Shown in pieces: positions 1-7,655 of a DNA stretch of 64,000 nt. Where the stretch lies: the NCBI RefSeq assembly GCF_007748095.1, contig NZ_CP036287.1, positions 3,658,001 to 3,722,000 of the forward strand, read 5' to 3'. Position numbers and translations under genes: made by a program. Origin of the DNA: Engelhardtia mirabilis (GTDB lineage Bacteria > Planctomycetota > UBA1135 > GCA-002686595). Below the pieces are notes generated by a model. The model had not been told where the DNA came from, searched no databases, and saw nothing but the letters and a program-made list of their open reading frames with translations. Numbering within the stretch: the first letter of the stretch is position 1; every line of letters starts with the position of its first letter.

Positions 1-68
1 GCTCTGACGCGCTCTTCTCCGAACTCGGCCGAGCGCGCTCTGAGGCGCTGCAGGAGATCTCTCGATGA
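1..68 (+). CDS. 3' end of an upstream phage gene (partial)
   Basis: An open frame enters the window and ends at TGA 66-68, overlapping the ATG of the next gene as ATGA. About 21 residues are visible, ending in ALQEISR. The overlap matches the translational coupling used throughout this prophage and shows that the phage operon continues to the left. Nothing can be said about function. Confidence 0.5.
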   Translation, partial: SDALFSELGRARSEALQEISR

Positions 69-327
69 CCTCGGCACCCCTCACCGACCGCCAGCGCCTG
101 GAGGGCTGGCTCTGCTTCTTCCGGGCGAGCATCGAGTCCGGGCACGTCGCCTGCATCCCGCGTCCGGCGGTCGAGGGCATGGTGGCTCTCGGCTGGATGG
201 TCCACGAGCACCGCCACGAGAACGGCGGCCGCCTCCAGCTCACCGACGAGGGGAAGCGGGTCGCTGACCTGGAGGGCCCCGCCTGGGGGCTGACTCCGAG
301 CTTTGCGAAGGACGGGGGGGCTCGTGA
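65..327 (+). CDS. Small phage protein with an apparent frameshift in a G run
   Basis: The first 80 or so residues look like real coding sequence, with a winged-helix-like flavour (ALGWMVHEHR followed by RLQLTDEGKRVADLEG). As written, the frame reads on into 246 codons, but beyond about base 320 it only shadows the next gene. The switch lies in a run of seven Gs (314-320). One extra G would end this frame at a TGA that overlaps the GTG start of the next gene as GTGA, the junction used again and again here. A sequencing indel or a real frameshift is therefore likely. Function unknown. Confidence 0.5.
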
Positions 328-665
328 CCCAACTCGGCCTCTTCGCCCCCCTGGTCCACCCAGACACCGACAAGGGGGCCACGATCGAGGAGCGGTTCCG
401 GGCCTTCGACGCCGCGAACCCCAGCCTTCGCGCCGAGCTGCTGCGCCGAGCCCGCGCCCTCCGAGATCGCGGCGTCACCCGCTTCGGCGTCAAGGCCATC
501 TGGGAGGCTATCCGCTACGACGCATCGGTGAGCGTCTACGGGGCCGGGACCTACCGGCTCAACAACTCGTTCACCGCGCTCTATGGGCGGCTGCTCGTCG
601 AGTTGGATCCATCCCTCGAGGGCGTGATCGAGACTCGGCGCCGGCGGGGGGAGGTGGCGGCTTGA
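324..665 (+). CDS. Small phage protein, function unknown (possible wHTH)
   Basis: Encodes about 113 residues from a GTG start, chosen because an upstream ATG at 303 would overlap the preceding coding region. The sequence (IEERFRAFDAANPSLRAELLRRARALRDRGVTRFGVKAIWEAIRYD, split here as a description of residues ~20-70) is helical and basic. It resembles phage proteins of the VRR/'wHTH with FGVKAIWE' type often found beside lysis or recombination genes. The stop overlaps the TTG of the next frame. No catalytic motif is seen. Confidence 0.6.
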   Translation: MTQLGLFAPLVHPDTDKGATIEERFRAFDAANPSLRAELLRRARALRDRGVTRFGVKAIWEAIRYDASVSVYGAGTYRLNNSFTALYGRLLVELDPSLEGVIETRRRRGEVAA

Positions 666-805
666 ACTCCACCGAGCGGGAGCTGGCCGAGACTCAGAAG
701 GCCCTCGGCCGCACGCGCGGGACGCTGGCCAACGTGCTTGGACTCGCGGCGCTTTTCAGCCCGAGCCCCAAGCCAAACACCTCGAGCATGGTCGCGGATG
801 ACTGA
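662..805 (+). CDS. Very small hypothetical phage protein
   Basis: A 47-codon frame starting with TTG, overlapping the previous stop as TTGA. The N-terminal half (NSTERELAETQKALG) is helical and the middle is hydrophobic (TLANVLGLAALFS), followed by a Pro/Ser-rich tail. It may be a small membrane-associated peptide. The start and the reality of the gene rest mainly on the coupled overlap. Confidence 0.4.
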   Translation: MNSTERELAETQKALGRTRGTLANVLGLAALFSPSPKPNTSSMVADD

Positions 806-939
806 TCGTCCGCACTCACTGCCTCTGAGGCACCGAACGCGCGGCTGTGGTTTGCCGCGTGGTCATGGCTGGCGGGCGGGTCGTCTTCGGGCGGCTCGCC
901 CGCTTTCCAGTCCCAAATCCTGCACTCCCTGAGGGATAG
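806..939. other. Short interval without a convincing gene
   Basis: All three plus frames hold only short, low-quality ORFs. An ATG at 798 gives 44 arginine-rich residues, and the frame that continues past the TGA at 803 has no standard start. No promoter or hairpin was recognised. Confidence 0.4.
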
Positions 940-1242
940 ATGGCGCGATTTCACACGATCACCGGTAGGGCTCCGAGGCCGGTTGGGGGCCCGCGGTGCC
1001 CGAACTGCGGCCATGACCGAAGTTGGTCCAGGCGAAGCCATGCCGAAAGCGCTTGCCGCCGCCGCCGGCGAGTGTGCGGTGACTGCGGGCAACTCTTCGA
1101 GACCGAGGAGCGCTCGGTGCTTGTCTATCCGGCCCACATGGCAACGTTTCCCGATCCGCACGCGGCGAGTGAGCTGCGCCGTGAGGCGTGGAAGCTTCTG
1201 GAGTCCATCGACTCAGCTCCCGAGGATCGCGAGGCGTCGTGA
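940..1242 (+). CDS. Zinc-ribbon protein, NrdR/Ogr-like finger
   Basis: Encodes 100 residues. Near residues 20-48 there is a CPNCGHD ... CGDCGQLF pair of Cys-x2-Cys knuckles separated by a basic stretch (RRRRRV), the same plan as the N-terminal zinc ribbon of NrdR and of some phage transcription activators. The ATP-cone domain of NrdR is absent, so it is not NrdR. A small DNA-binding regulator of phage genes is the best guess. The C-terminal half (ELRREAWKLLESIDS) is helical. Confidence 0.6.
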   Translation: MARFHTITGRAPRPVGGPRCPNCGHDRSWSRRSHAESACRRRRRVCGDCGQLFETEERSVLVYPAHMATFPDPHAASELRREAWKLLESIDSAPEDREAS

Positions 1243-1358
1243 GCCAGTGATCGCGCGCAGGGCCCAGGCGGAAGCTGGGGGCCTCGCGAGCTTCTGCAAT
1301 CAGGGGAGGCGACTGCTCCGGTCCTGGGGGCTGGGTCGACCTCTCCAACGCAGAAGCT

Positions 1359-3764
1359 ATGACCTCCACTCAGATCCTCGTCGCCGGCCGCATCGCGATC
1401 GCGACTCTGGCACTGGCCGCACTCGCCGCGGTCGCGGCCATCGCGCAAGAGGGCCCCGCGCCCTGGGCCGTTCCGATCCCGACCACTGCCGCCACCGTCC
1501 GCGTCACCGTCCCGGACACGCCGAGCGCCTGGCCCCTGCGCTTCATGGTGGGCACGCCGAAGGGCGTGGAGCTCCACCCGGGCGACCTCTCGCCGCTGAC
1601 CGTGCTCGCCCCTACCGGCGGCGGGAAGCTGGCGACGCAGATCGACTCGATCCTGCGCGAGCCCGACGGGTCGATCCGCTCCCTGTGGGTCTCGGCCATG
1701 ATCCCCGCCGGCCTCGAGGCTGGCTCCGAGCTGGCGATCAAGGTCATCGAGTCCCCGCGGCCGAAGCAGGGCCCAGCCCTCGCCCCGGTGATCCTCAAGG
1801 CACTCACCAAGCCGAACGGCTGGGGCTTCGAGGTCGCCGGCATCGATGGGGGCTGGTACGCCGCAAGGTTCGAGCGCCCGGCCACCGTGATCCGCGCGGG
1901 CCCGGTGGAGACCGTGTTCCGCATCTCCTCGCCGGTGCTCCCCGTGGTGCTCGAGAAGGACCCGGCTACGCAGCTCCCCCACCTCGGCGTCGTGACCATG
2001 GACCTGCGGGTCTGGAGCGGCATCGAGGCGGTCGACATCCGGGTCCTGTGGGAGGGCGGGGCGGTCGACGACCCCAACGCCTGGGCCCTGTTCGACTCGG
2101 CGACCCTGCGGATTCCGCCTGGCGCCGAGTGCGCGCCGCTCATGCCGACCACGGGCTGGGGTGGAGTCGACCAGACCTCCGAGGGCTCGATGATCCGCCT
2201 CGCCGCGGCGGGCGACGGGCTCCACGCGACGCTCCCCCACCACGCCAAGCTCTGGGCCCTCGGGGCGACCGCGCCGGGCAGGTGGGACGACCTCGAGCCG
2301 ATCCTCGCCGGCGGAGGCTGGGGATGGGCGGACTCGGGCCCCTGGTCCCCGCAGGCGACGCGGTGCACCACCGCCGACCTCAAGGCCCCGCCCCTCGGCT
2401 TCCTGGGCCTCGCGGGGCGCGCTGAGCTGGCCGAGCGGGCCCGCGATGGCTGGGAGGAGGCTCGCGCGAAGGGCTGGCCGCTGGAGGGCTCCTACGGCCC
2501 CACGAGCTGGCGCCACCCCTCAGGCATCGGCTACGGAGCCATGACCGGCGGCGAGGGGATCGACCCCTGGCCGTTCCTGGACTTCGCCTGGGCCGCGCCG
2601 GCCGCGACCTTCGAGCTGCTGACCGGTCGTCTCGAGTCGCGCCTCGACCGCACGCGGGTCTCCCTGGTTCACCTCGACGGCACGACCTGGGATCCGTCGG
2701 ACGCCGGGGCCCCGTTCAACTTCGTGGCCTCCCCGGAGCCCCCGTACGCCCCCGGCTGGATCACCGCCTGGCCGAGCTACTCCCAGGACCCGCTGGGCTT
2801 CCGCGACGCCCGGCCCGAGTACCGCGAGGCCACGGCGAAGCTCGCCGACGCCGCCCTGGTCGGGGATCGCAGCTACGGCACCGACGACATGCAGCACTGG
2901 GTGCGGGGCCGCCGCGCCCTCTGGCCCCTAGTCGAGCTGTACGGCGAACCGATGGCCCGGCTGCTGCTCGAGCGCCAGTCCGCGGCGGTGCGCGCCGACC
3001 TGTTCGATGGCGAGGGAGCTGGGGAGTTCACCGAGACCCTGGCCTGGATGAACCTGACCGACGGCCAGGGCCAGGACTTCGGGCGGGACTTCGCCTGGGC
3101 CGGGCACCACATCGCCATGGCCTACGCCGCCGGCAGCGACGCCGAGCGGGCCGCGCTGGCCCCCTGGTGCGCGACGTGGGTCGACGTGCTCCAGTCCTCC
3201 CTGACCGCCAACGGCAGCTTCCAGGTCATCACCGAGGGCAAGGAGCTGGGCTACGCGCTCCAGGCCGCGGCCGACAACCTCGGGGAGGTCCCGGCCTTCT
3301 ACCCGTCGCAGACCTACCAGAACTGCCTCGTGGCCGGCGCTGGGCTCCAGATGCGCGGGGCCTTCCTGGGAATCTGGGACCGGGACGAGATCGACCTCGC
3401 GCTGTCCCGCATCGCCCAGGGCATCTCCACCGTCGCCTGGGGCGAGAACGAGCGAACGCCCGACTACCGATTCGCCGCATCCTTCCAAGATGGCCAGGCG
3501 CTCGCGAAGCGGGCCGAGGTCGAGGCCACCTACTCCAGCCTGCTCCACCCCAAGGCCGAGGGCGACGACGGGAACAAAGGGCAGAGCCTCCACGTCGCGC
3601 TGGCCCTCGCCGCCGGGCTGATCTGCGGGCCGACGCACGAGATCGGGGATGCGGCCGACCGGTTCCTCGGCGACGACTGGATCAAGGGCGCGCAGCTCGA
3701 GGTCAAGTCCGCGCCCGGCAACGGGGCGGTGCTGCTCGGGGCGCTGCTCACGGGGGGCGACTGA
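1359..3764 (+). CDS. Large secreted protein, PcRGLX/YetA-like (polysaccharide lyase family 26-like) candidate
   Basis: Encodes 801 residues. The N-terminus has a hydrophobic segment (residues ~10-29, AIATLALAALAAVAAIAQ) that looks like a signal peptide or anchor. Residues ~35-125 are beta-rich and contain FMVGTPKGVEL and EPDGSIRSLWV, resembling the N-terminal RIFT barrel and the 'PDGSvRW' signature of PcRGLX/YetA-like exo-rhamnogalacturonan lyases. The rest is rich in Trp and aromatic helices, as in alpha/alpha-toroid glycan-active enzymes. A small membrane protein and a membrane-anchored coiled-coil protein follow with start/stop overlaps, so it may act as an envelope-glycan lysin or virion depolymerase. 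The family call is from memory of motifs, not a search. Confidence 0.45.
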   Translation: MTSTQILVAGRIAIATLALAALAAVAAIAQEGPAPWAVPIPTTAATVRVTVPDTPSAWPLRFMVGTPKGVELHPGDLSPLTVLAPTGGGKLATQIDSILREPDGSIRSLWVSAMIPAGLEAGSELAIKVIESPRPKQGPALAPVILKALTKPNGWGFEVAGIDGGWYAARFERPATVIRAGPVETVFRISSPVLPVVLEKDPATQLPHLGVVTMDLRVWSGIEAVDIRVLWEGGAVDDPNAWALFDSATLRIPPGAECAPLMPTTGWGGVDQTSEGSMIRLAAAGDGLHATLPHHAKLWALGATAPGRWDDLEPILAGGGWGWADSGPWSPQATRCTTADLKAPPLGFLGLAGRAELAERARDGWEEARAKGWPLEGSYGPTSWRHPSGIGYGAMTGGEGIDPWPFLDFAWAAPAATFELLTGRLESRLDRTRVSLVHLDGTTWDPSDAGAPFNFVASPEPPYAPGWITAWPSYSQDPLGFRDARPEYREATAKLADAALVGDRSYGTDDMQHWVRGRRALWPLVELYGEPMARLLLERQSAAVRADLFDGEGAGEFTETLAWMNLTDGQGQDFGRDFAWAGHHIAMAYAAGSDAERAALAPWCATWVDVLQSSLTANGSFQVITEGKELGYALQAAADNLGEVPAFYPSQTYQNCLVAGAGLQMRGAFLGIWDRDEIDLALSRIAQGISTVAWGENERTPDYRFAASFQDGQALAKRAEVEATYSSLLHPKAEGDDGNKGQSLHVALALAAGLICGPTHEIGDAADRFLGDDWIKGAQLEVKSAPGNGAVLLGALLTGGD

Positions 3765-3991
3765 TGGACGAAGACCCCCCGCTCGACCTCCGCCGCTCCT
3801 GGAAGACCGGCGAGCAGCAGACCGCCGTGGGCGCCGCCGGGCTGATGGCGCTCGGCGGCGTCGACCCGGAGATGGCGCCATACGTCGCAGCCATCGCCAT
3901 CGCCGTGGTGCTCGGCCGCGCACTCGTCAAGGCCGCGACGGCGCTCGCCGCCCGCCCCATCGAACCCAAGGCCCCGGACGCTCAGTCGTGA
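3764..3991 (+). CDS. Small membrane protein, holin candidate
   Basis: Encodes 75 residues; the ATG overlaps the previous TGA by one base (TGATG). It has a charged N-terminus (MDEDPPLDLRRSW), one or two hydrophobic stretches (residues ~20-32 and ~38-62, including YVAAIAIAVVLGRALV) and a short polar tail. Size, topology and position between a secreted glycan-active protein and a coiled-coil membrane protein suit a holin. Holins are poorly conserved, so this rests on context. Confidence 0.5.
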   Translation: MDEDPPLDLRRSWKTGEQQTAVGAAGLMALGGVDPEMAPYVAAIAIAVVLGRALVKAATALAARPIEPKAPDAQS

Positions 3992-4374
3992 CCGAAGAGA
4001 CCGCAGCCGCCACCACGCAGCCGATCGGGCGCTCGACCCCAGTCCAGCTCGGGCTGATCTTGCTCCTCGGCACCACGATCTTCGGGGCGCTCTACGGGTT
4101 CATGGAGGCCAAGGCCCAGGCCCGGATCGACGCCACCGAGGCGCGCTACCAGGCCCAGCTCGCCCAGCTCCAGAGCAGTGCCAAGATCGCGGCGGACATC
4201 GCGGAGATCCGGCGCGACATCGGGGAGATCCGGGTGGAGCAATCGCGGGCCGCCGCCGACCTGGAGAAGCGCGCCGCCGACCGGATCTACCGAACGGAGT
4301 GGATCCACTGGCGGGACCTGTTCGAGACGCTCAACCCCGAGGTGCAGGTGCCGAAGTTCCCGTCGAGGAACTAG
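3988..4374 (+). CDS. Membrane-anchored coiled-coil protein (i-spanin-like or tail/lysis accessory)
   Basis: Encodes 128 residues from a GTG that overlaps the upstream stop as GTGA. One transmembrane segment lies at residues ~19-40 (LGLILLLGTTIFGALYGF). A long heptad-like coiled coil follows (AQARIDATEARYQAQL and IAEIRRDIGEIRVEQ), then a short C-terminal domain with Trp and His (TEWIHWRDLFETL). This N-in anchor plus periplasmic coil is typical of inner-membrane spanins, and the gene ends the possible lysis module. No second, lipoprotein spanin was recognised nested inside it. Confidence 0.5.
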   Translation: MTEETAAATTQPIGRSTPVQLGLILLLGTTIFGALYGFMEAKAQARIDATEARYQAQLAQLQSSAKIAADIAEIRRDIGEIRVEQSRAAADLEKRAADRIYRTEWIHWRDLFETLNPEVQVPKFPSRN

Positions 4375-4585
4375 GGGCGCGCCGAACCATTCGGAGTTCC
4401 TCAACGGTTGGGAAGGCGGCGCGCGCTGCGGCAATCCGCCTAACGTACTCCTCCATGGGATCCATGCGGAGAGCTTCCGACAAAGAGCGGAAGGTCGCAC
4501 GGAGTTCGCTAGCAGAGGGCGGCCTGCTGGCTTCGCTGGCTGCCCGGCAGAAGCGGCGGATCGACTCGGCTTGTTCGGGGCTCAT
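4331..4585 (-). CDS. Small phage protein, unknown
   Basis: The last gene of the minus-strand chain, 84 residues, starting with an ATG that overlaps the upstream stop (ATGA). Residues ~1-60 are predicted helical (EQAESIRRFCRAA, SEALRMDPMEEYVRRI). The C-terminus runs antisense into the 3' end of the convergent plus-strand gene by about 44 bases. No known motif. Confidence 0.5.
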   Translation of the reverse strand: MSPEQAESIRRFCRAASEASRPPSASELRATFRSLSEALRMDPMEEYVRRIAAARAAFPTVEELRMVRRAPSSSTGTSAPAPRG

Positions 4586-4863
4586 CGCCGCCCGACCTCG
4601 ACATGCTCGATCGGGGAGAGGGGCTCAGCAGCAGCATGGAGGGAGCGCAAGGCCCCTGCCAGCTCATCGAATGAGGCAGTCGTTTGCAGCGACAGCGCCT
4701 TGACCTTCTCGCCGACGCCTTCACCGAACTGGGCGTCGAGACTTTCCATCTCACGCCGCTCCCGGGCATCTAGTTCGGCTCGCATTGCCGCCGCGGCCCC
4801 GCCCAGGCTGGGCCGGAACGCAAAGTGCGAGGCAAAGAGCCGCCTGATGTCGCCTTCATTCAT
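4582..4863 (-). CDS. Small helical phage protein, unknown
   Basis: Encodes 93 residues, mostly helical (MRAELDARERREMESLDAQ, then SFDELAGALRSLHAAAEPL). Both ends overlap neighbouring genes by four bases (ATGA), which indicates translational coupling. No catalytic or binding motif is visible. Confidence 0.6.
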   Translation of the reverse strand: MNEGDIRRLFASHFAFRPSLGGAAAAMRAELDARERREMESLDAQFGEGVGEKVKALSLQTTASFDELAGALRSLHAAAEPLSPIEHVEVGRR

Positions 4864-5027
4864 CGCTCCACCTTACCGCCCTCCGGCTCATCCGCCACAA
4901 ACCGCCCACTCACGATCACGCAGTCATCCCCCATGGCGTCCCTCACGGCCTGGCGGTCGGTGGAGACGACTGGGGGCAGCTTGCCGGTGGGGTCGATGGC
5001 GGCGTGGCAGGGGATGGGGTCAGCCAT
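4860..5027 (-). CDS. Very small phage protein, unknown
   Basis: About 55 residues starting MADPIPCHAAIDPTGKLPP. This start is preferred to an upstream ATG because it overlaps the previous gene by only 8 bases and drops an Arg/Ser-rich shadow leader. The motif DDCVIVSGRFVADEP near the C-terminus looks like a compact beta structure. Function unknown. Confidence 0.5.
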   Translation of the reverse strand: MADPIPCHAAIDPTGKLPPVVSTDRQAVRDAMGDDCVIVSGRFVADEPEGGKVER

Positions 5028-5205
5028 CAAGATCCTCCAAGCTCCGCACGGGAGCCTCTTCCTCGAACTTCGTGACGAGCCAGTCCGCGAACTTCTCCGC
5101 GATGAAGCCATCGAAATGCTCTCGGCCATTCCGCTTGCAGGGGAATCTGCCGAGGATCAGCCCAAGCCTACAGGCCAGGGCTTCCAGTAGTGCTGTTTCA
5201 GTCAT
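5020..5205 (-). CDS. Very small phage protein, unknown
   Basis: 61 residues starting MTETALLEALACRLGL. Acidic/aromatic helices follow (FDGFIAEKFADWLVTKFEEE). Spacing and overlap fit the same minus-strand transcript; a 120-base gap without a recognised signal separates it from the next upstream gene. Confidence 0.55.
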   Translation of the reverse strand: MTETALLEALACRLGLILGRFPCKRNGREHFDGFIAEKFADWLVTKFEEEAPVRSLEDLDG

Positions 5206-5325
5206 GGTGGTAGGTGCCGGTCTCTCCCGGCTGTCACGACTAGAAGCCCGTCGTTCGGTCAGTTGTCAGGCGGCTGCCTGGAGGGGTTCGACAGATAAGT
5301 CGAGGTTCGGCATCCGCGTCGACAA

Positions 5326-5586
5326 CTACGCTCGGTTATGGGTCAGCTCGAGGGGCCCATCGAACAAGACGGGCGTGCCCTCATCGTCCGCGGCAAAGCC
5401 CCAGCCTGCGTCCGCCGCGTTCCTAGGGAAGTGGGCGAACATGCGGGCTCCACTCCAAGCCAGTTCCACGATGGCGCCACCATTCTCGTCGCTGGAGACG
5501 CTCACGGTCCCAGCCTTGCCCTCAAGCTGAAGGATGGTGGCGCGCAGCCGTCGGGGCAGGTCGGCGGGGGTGGGTTGGTTAGTCAT
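5326..5586 (-). CDS. Small phage protein, unknown
   Basis: 86 residues from the ATG giving MTNQPTPADLPRRLRATIL. This start was chosen over an upstream ATG because the extra 16 residues overlap the preceding gene deeply. The core (VSVSSDENGGAIVELAWSG, ARMFAHFPR) suggests a small beta-sheet protein. Its start overlaps the end of the upstream gene by 8 bases. Confidence 0.55.
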   Translation of the reverse strand: MTNQPTPADLPRRLRATILQLEGKAGTVSVSSDENGGAIVELAWSGARMFAHFPRNAADAGWGFAADDEGTPVLFDGPLELTHNRA

Positions 5587-5758
5587 CGGTCCGCGCCTCC
5601 CGCCGCGCACGCTCGTTGAGCTTCGCCAGCTCACGCGCCTCTTTCATGATTGCGCGGTAGGCCCGAGCCGCACCTAGGTGCCGAGCAATCGGCCCAAAGG
5701 GCCCGAAGCGTCTGTAGATGACCTCCGCTGCTTCGATCATCCCGACGTACTTGGCCAT
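5579..5758 (-). CDS. Very small phage protein, unknown
   Basis: About 59 residues from MAKYVGMIEAAEVIYRRFG; an alternative GTG start lies 24 bases upstream. The protein is basic and helical (AYRAIMKEARELAKLNERARR), like many small nucleic-acid-associated phage proteins. No family recognised. Confidence 0.5.
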   Translation of the reverse strand: MAKYVGMIEAAEVIYRRFGPFGPIARHLGAARAYRAIMKEARELAKLNERARREARTDD

Positions 5759-5774
5759 GTTCGTGGCTAGGCGG

Positions 5775-6041
5775 TCAACCACGAAGATCCTCCGGCCGGT
5801 AGATCGCCCAGTCGTCGTCCCCGTGGTCGATGCACGCGAACTCGCCATCGTGGTCGGCGAGCGGCCCCATGTAGACCCCCTCGGCGTTGGGCCGGCGAAG
5901 GGCCAGCATGGCGGGCACCTTCTCGTTCCAGGTCGTGATGTCGAACTCAGCCGTGTATCCGTGGGTGATCTCGGACAGCTCGGTAGCGGCCGTGTAGGTC
6001 TTGCCGGCGGTCAGGGACGGGATGGTGGTCAGGGTGGTCAT
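5775..6041 (-). CDS. Small acidic phage protein, unknown
   Basis: 88 residues, beginning MTTLTTIPSLTAGKTYTA. The C-terminal half is acidic (DHDGEFACIDHGDDDWAIYRP). The composition and the 'ADHDGEFACIDHGDDDW' stretch recall small beta proteins of phage accessory regions, but no family can be named. Confidence 0.55.
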   Translation of the reverse strand: MTTLTTIPSLTAGKTYTAATELSEITHGYTAEFDITTWNEKVPAMLALRRPNAEGVYMGPLADHDGEFACIDHGDDDWAIYRPEDLRG

Positions 6042-6070
6042 GGCTTCTCCGTTTGGTTCGGTCCAGGAGC

Positions 6071-6604
6071 CTAAGTGGCCCCTGATTCGGTTTCTGGGGC
6101 GATCTTGGCGAGGGCTTCAACCTCACCGGCACGGACCAGGCCCTCCAGCATCTTGGGTGTGATCGGGGAGTCCTCATCCGCAGCCCACGCTTCACGCGCA
6201 GCACGTTCCCACTCCGCCAGCTTCTCGGCCAGCTCGTCCCGCTCCCCTCGGAGCCCTCGCACGTCACATGATCCGTGGACCTCGACGAGTAGCTCGTCGC
6301 GCTCGGCCTCCAGCTCGTCCCGCTCGGCCTCCAGCGCGGCAGCGCACCCACCCCTGTGCAACGGGCAGTCACCGTCGCCGTTGGTATCCCTTGAGCAGCC
6401 GCCTTTGTGCCGCTCTAGGCGCTTGCGCCATGCGTCCTCCATCCGTGCAAAGTCGGCCTCCAGCTCCGCCACGCGGGGTGCGTGCTCCTCATACTCCACC
6501 CACCCGCCATCGGCGCACGGCTCCATGACGGGCACGTACTCGCCCGCGCCGATGTGGTGGAGACTGGGGTCGTAGCGCTTGATCGGTTCTTGGTTAGTTG
6601 CCAT
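6071..6604 (-). CDS. Coiled-coil phage accessory protein (Ead/Ea22-like context)
   Basis: About 177 residues from MATNQEPIKRYD. The N-terminal third (KRYDPSLHHIGAGEYVPVME) resembles phage proteins that open with a short beta unit. The middle is a coiled coil with repeated ERDELEAERDELL blocks, broken by a Cys-rich insert (GGCSRDTNGDGDCPLHRGGC) that could bind metal. Similar proteins are common in phage early or accessory operons; the role is unknown. Confidence 0.6.
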   Translation of the reverse strand: MATNQEPIKRYDPSLHHIGAGEYVPVMEPCADGGWVEYEEHAPRVAELEADFARMEDAWRKRLERHKGGCSRDTNGDGDCPLHRGGCAAALEAERDELEAERDELLVEVHGSCDVRGLRGERDELAEKLAEWERAAREAWAADEDSPITPKMLEGLVRAGEVEALAKIAPETESGAT

Positions 6605-6968
6605 CGAGGGCCTCCGCCGCATTCATGGCGTCAAGTGTCTTGGTCAGGATGTTCCTGGCGCGCTCCATGTCCGCGTAGACCTCCACCTGCTGTTGCTCTA
6701 GTTCCGCCACGCGGGCATTGGACGCCTTCAGGGCGTCGGCCAGGGCGGGGACGAGGGTGCGGGCCTGTGCAGCAAACACGAGTGCGTTGACGCAGGTCTC
6801 CCTGTCCTCGTGCTCCACGTTGAGGTGCGCGAATGCGACATCGCTGAGGTGTGTACAGCCTTCCGGCCAGTGGACCGGCGCGAGGGCTCGATCGTTGAGC
6901 GTCCACGGCCCATCGGTCACCCCATCAAGCGCAGCCCGCGCCCGCTCGATCAGGTCGTCATTCCCCAT
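6594..6968 (-). CDS. Ead/Ea22-like phage accessory protein
   Basis: 124 residues. The pattern LIERARAALDGVTDGPW near the N-terminus, followed by ALVFAAQARTLVPALADAL and a terminal coiled coil (ARVAELEQQQVEVYADMERA), matches the loose plan of Ead/Ea22-like proteins from lambdoid accessory regions. Their function is not established. Start and stop overlap both neighbours by about 11 bases. Confidence 0.6.
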   Translation of the reverse strand: MGNDDLIERARAALDGVTDGPWTLNDRALAPVHWPEGCTHLSDVAFAHLNVEHEDRETCVNALVFAAQARTLVPALADALKASNARVAELEQQQVEVYADMERARNILTKTLDAMNAAEALDGN

Positions 6969-7221
6969 CGGTGACCTCCCCCTTGCGCTTCATGCGCGTG
7001 ATGACCCCACGCAGCGCCGCGTTGCTGCGCTCTAGCCTCGACGTGTCCGCTCTCTCCGCCGTGTACAAGCGTTCGTAGCGGTTGCGCTCGTCGATTAGAC
7101 CTTGGTAGCTCTGCGCCATGATCTCGGTCGCGTCCGCGATCCTCTGGAGGCTGCCCGAGTTGATGCCTTCGACATTCCCCGGCGTAGACCACTGCTTCCG
7201 GCTAGCTTCTCGCTGGTTCAC
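6958..7221 (-). CDS. Small coiled-coil phage protein, unknown
   Basis: 87 residues, largely one long helix (LIDERNRYERLYTAERADT, LERSNAALRGVITRMKRK). The start overlaps the upstream stop by four bases. Probably oligomeric through the coiled coil; function unknown. Confidence 0.55.
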   Translation of the reverse strand: MNQREASRKQWSTPGNVEGINSGSLQRIADATEIMAQSYQGLIDERNRYERLYTAERADTSRLERSNAALRGVITRMKRKGEVTDGE

Positions 7222-7655
7222 GACTCCACCTCCCCATCGACTTCGAGGGGCTTGGGCCGACTTGGGTGGCCTTCAACCGCGCGGCCCACGTTCCCGTCCA
7301 GCAGCCGGTCCAGTCGCCATGCTGCGTATCCGAGGCGGCCGAACTCCCTGTCCGAGAGTTTCCAGTGCCCGTCGTCTGTCGGGGTCGGATCAAAAGCGTC
7401 GATCACCTGTCCGACCTCCTTGCGGGCGAGACGCACGGCCTCTTTGATCTGATCCGTGTCCTCCCCAGCCTCCTGGCCGGGGGCGAGGGTCCAGAGATCG
7501 TCGGGTAGCAAGTCGTAAGCGAAATCCCCTGACTGGTCGCACCACCCATCCTCGTACCAGTGGAGGTCCCTCCAGGTGCCGCGACGCTCGCAGAACCGAT
7601 ACCACCGCCCATCCTTCGGCGGCTCCTCGTCGGAGACGAGCTTCCAGGGGCTCAC
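7218..7655 (-). CDS. DUF551-like phage protein
   Basis: 145 residues. The N-terminal half (WKLVSDEEPPKDGRWYRF, then HWYEDGW and DDLWTLAP) has the 'W ... P.dG..y....' plan of DUF551-type phage proteins, whose role is unknown. The C-terminal half is an added helical part (IKEAVRLARKEVGQVIDAF, FGRLGYAAWRLDRLLDG). It overlaps both neighbours by four bases. Confidence 0.55.
   Translation of the reverse strand: MSPWKLVSDEEPPKDGRWYRFCERRGTWRDLHWYEDGWCDQSGDFAYDLLPDDLWTLAPGQEAGEDTDQIKEAVRLARKEVGQVIDAFDPTPTDDGHWKLSDREFGRLGYAAWRLDRLLDGNVGRAVEGHPSRPKPLEVDGEVES

Noticed and set aside
65..805. A single 246-residue gene
   Set aside because: Only the first ~85 codons and the last ~47 look coding in this frame; between them the frame shadows the gene at 324-665. 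Read as two genes with a probable indel in the G run.
798..932. Small ORF after the TTG gene
   Set aside because: The 44-residue product is Arg/Pro/Leu-rich, with poor codon character; another frame across the same bases looks slightly better but lacks a start.
940..1242. NrdR repressor
   Set aside because: Only the zinc ribbon resembles NrdR; the ATP-cone domain is absent.
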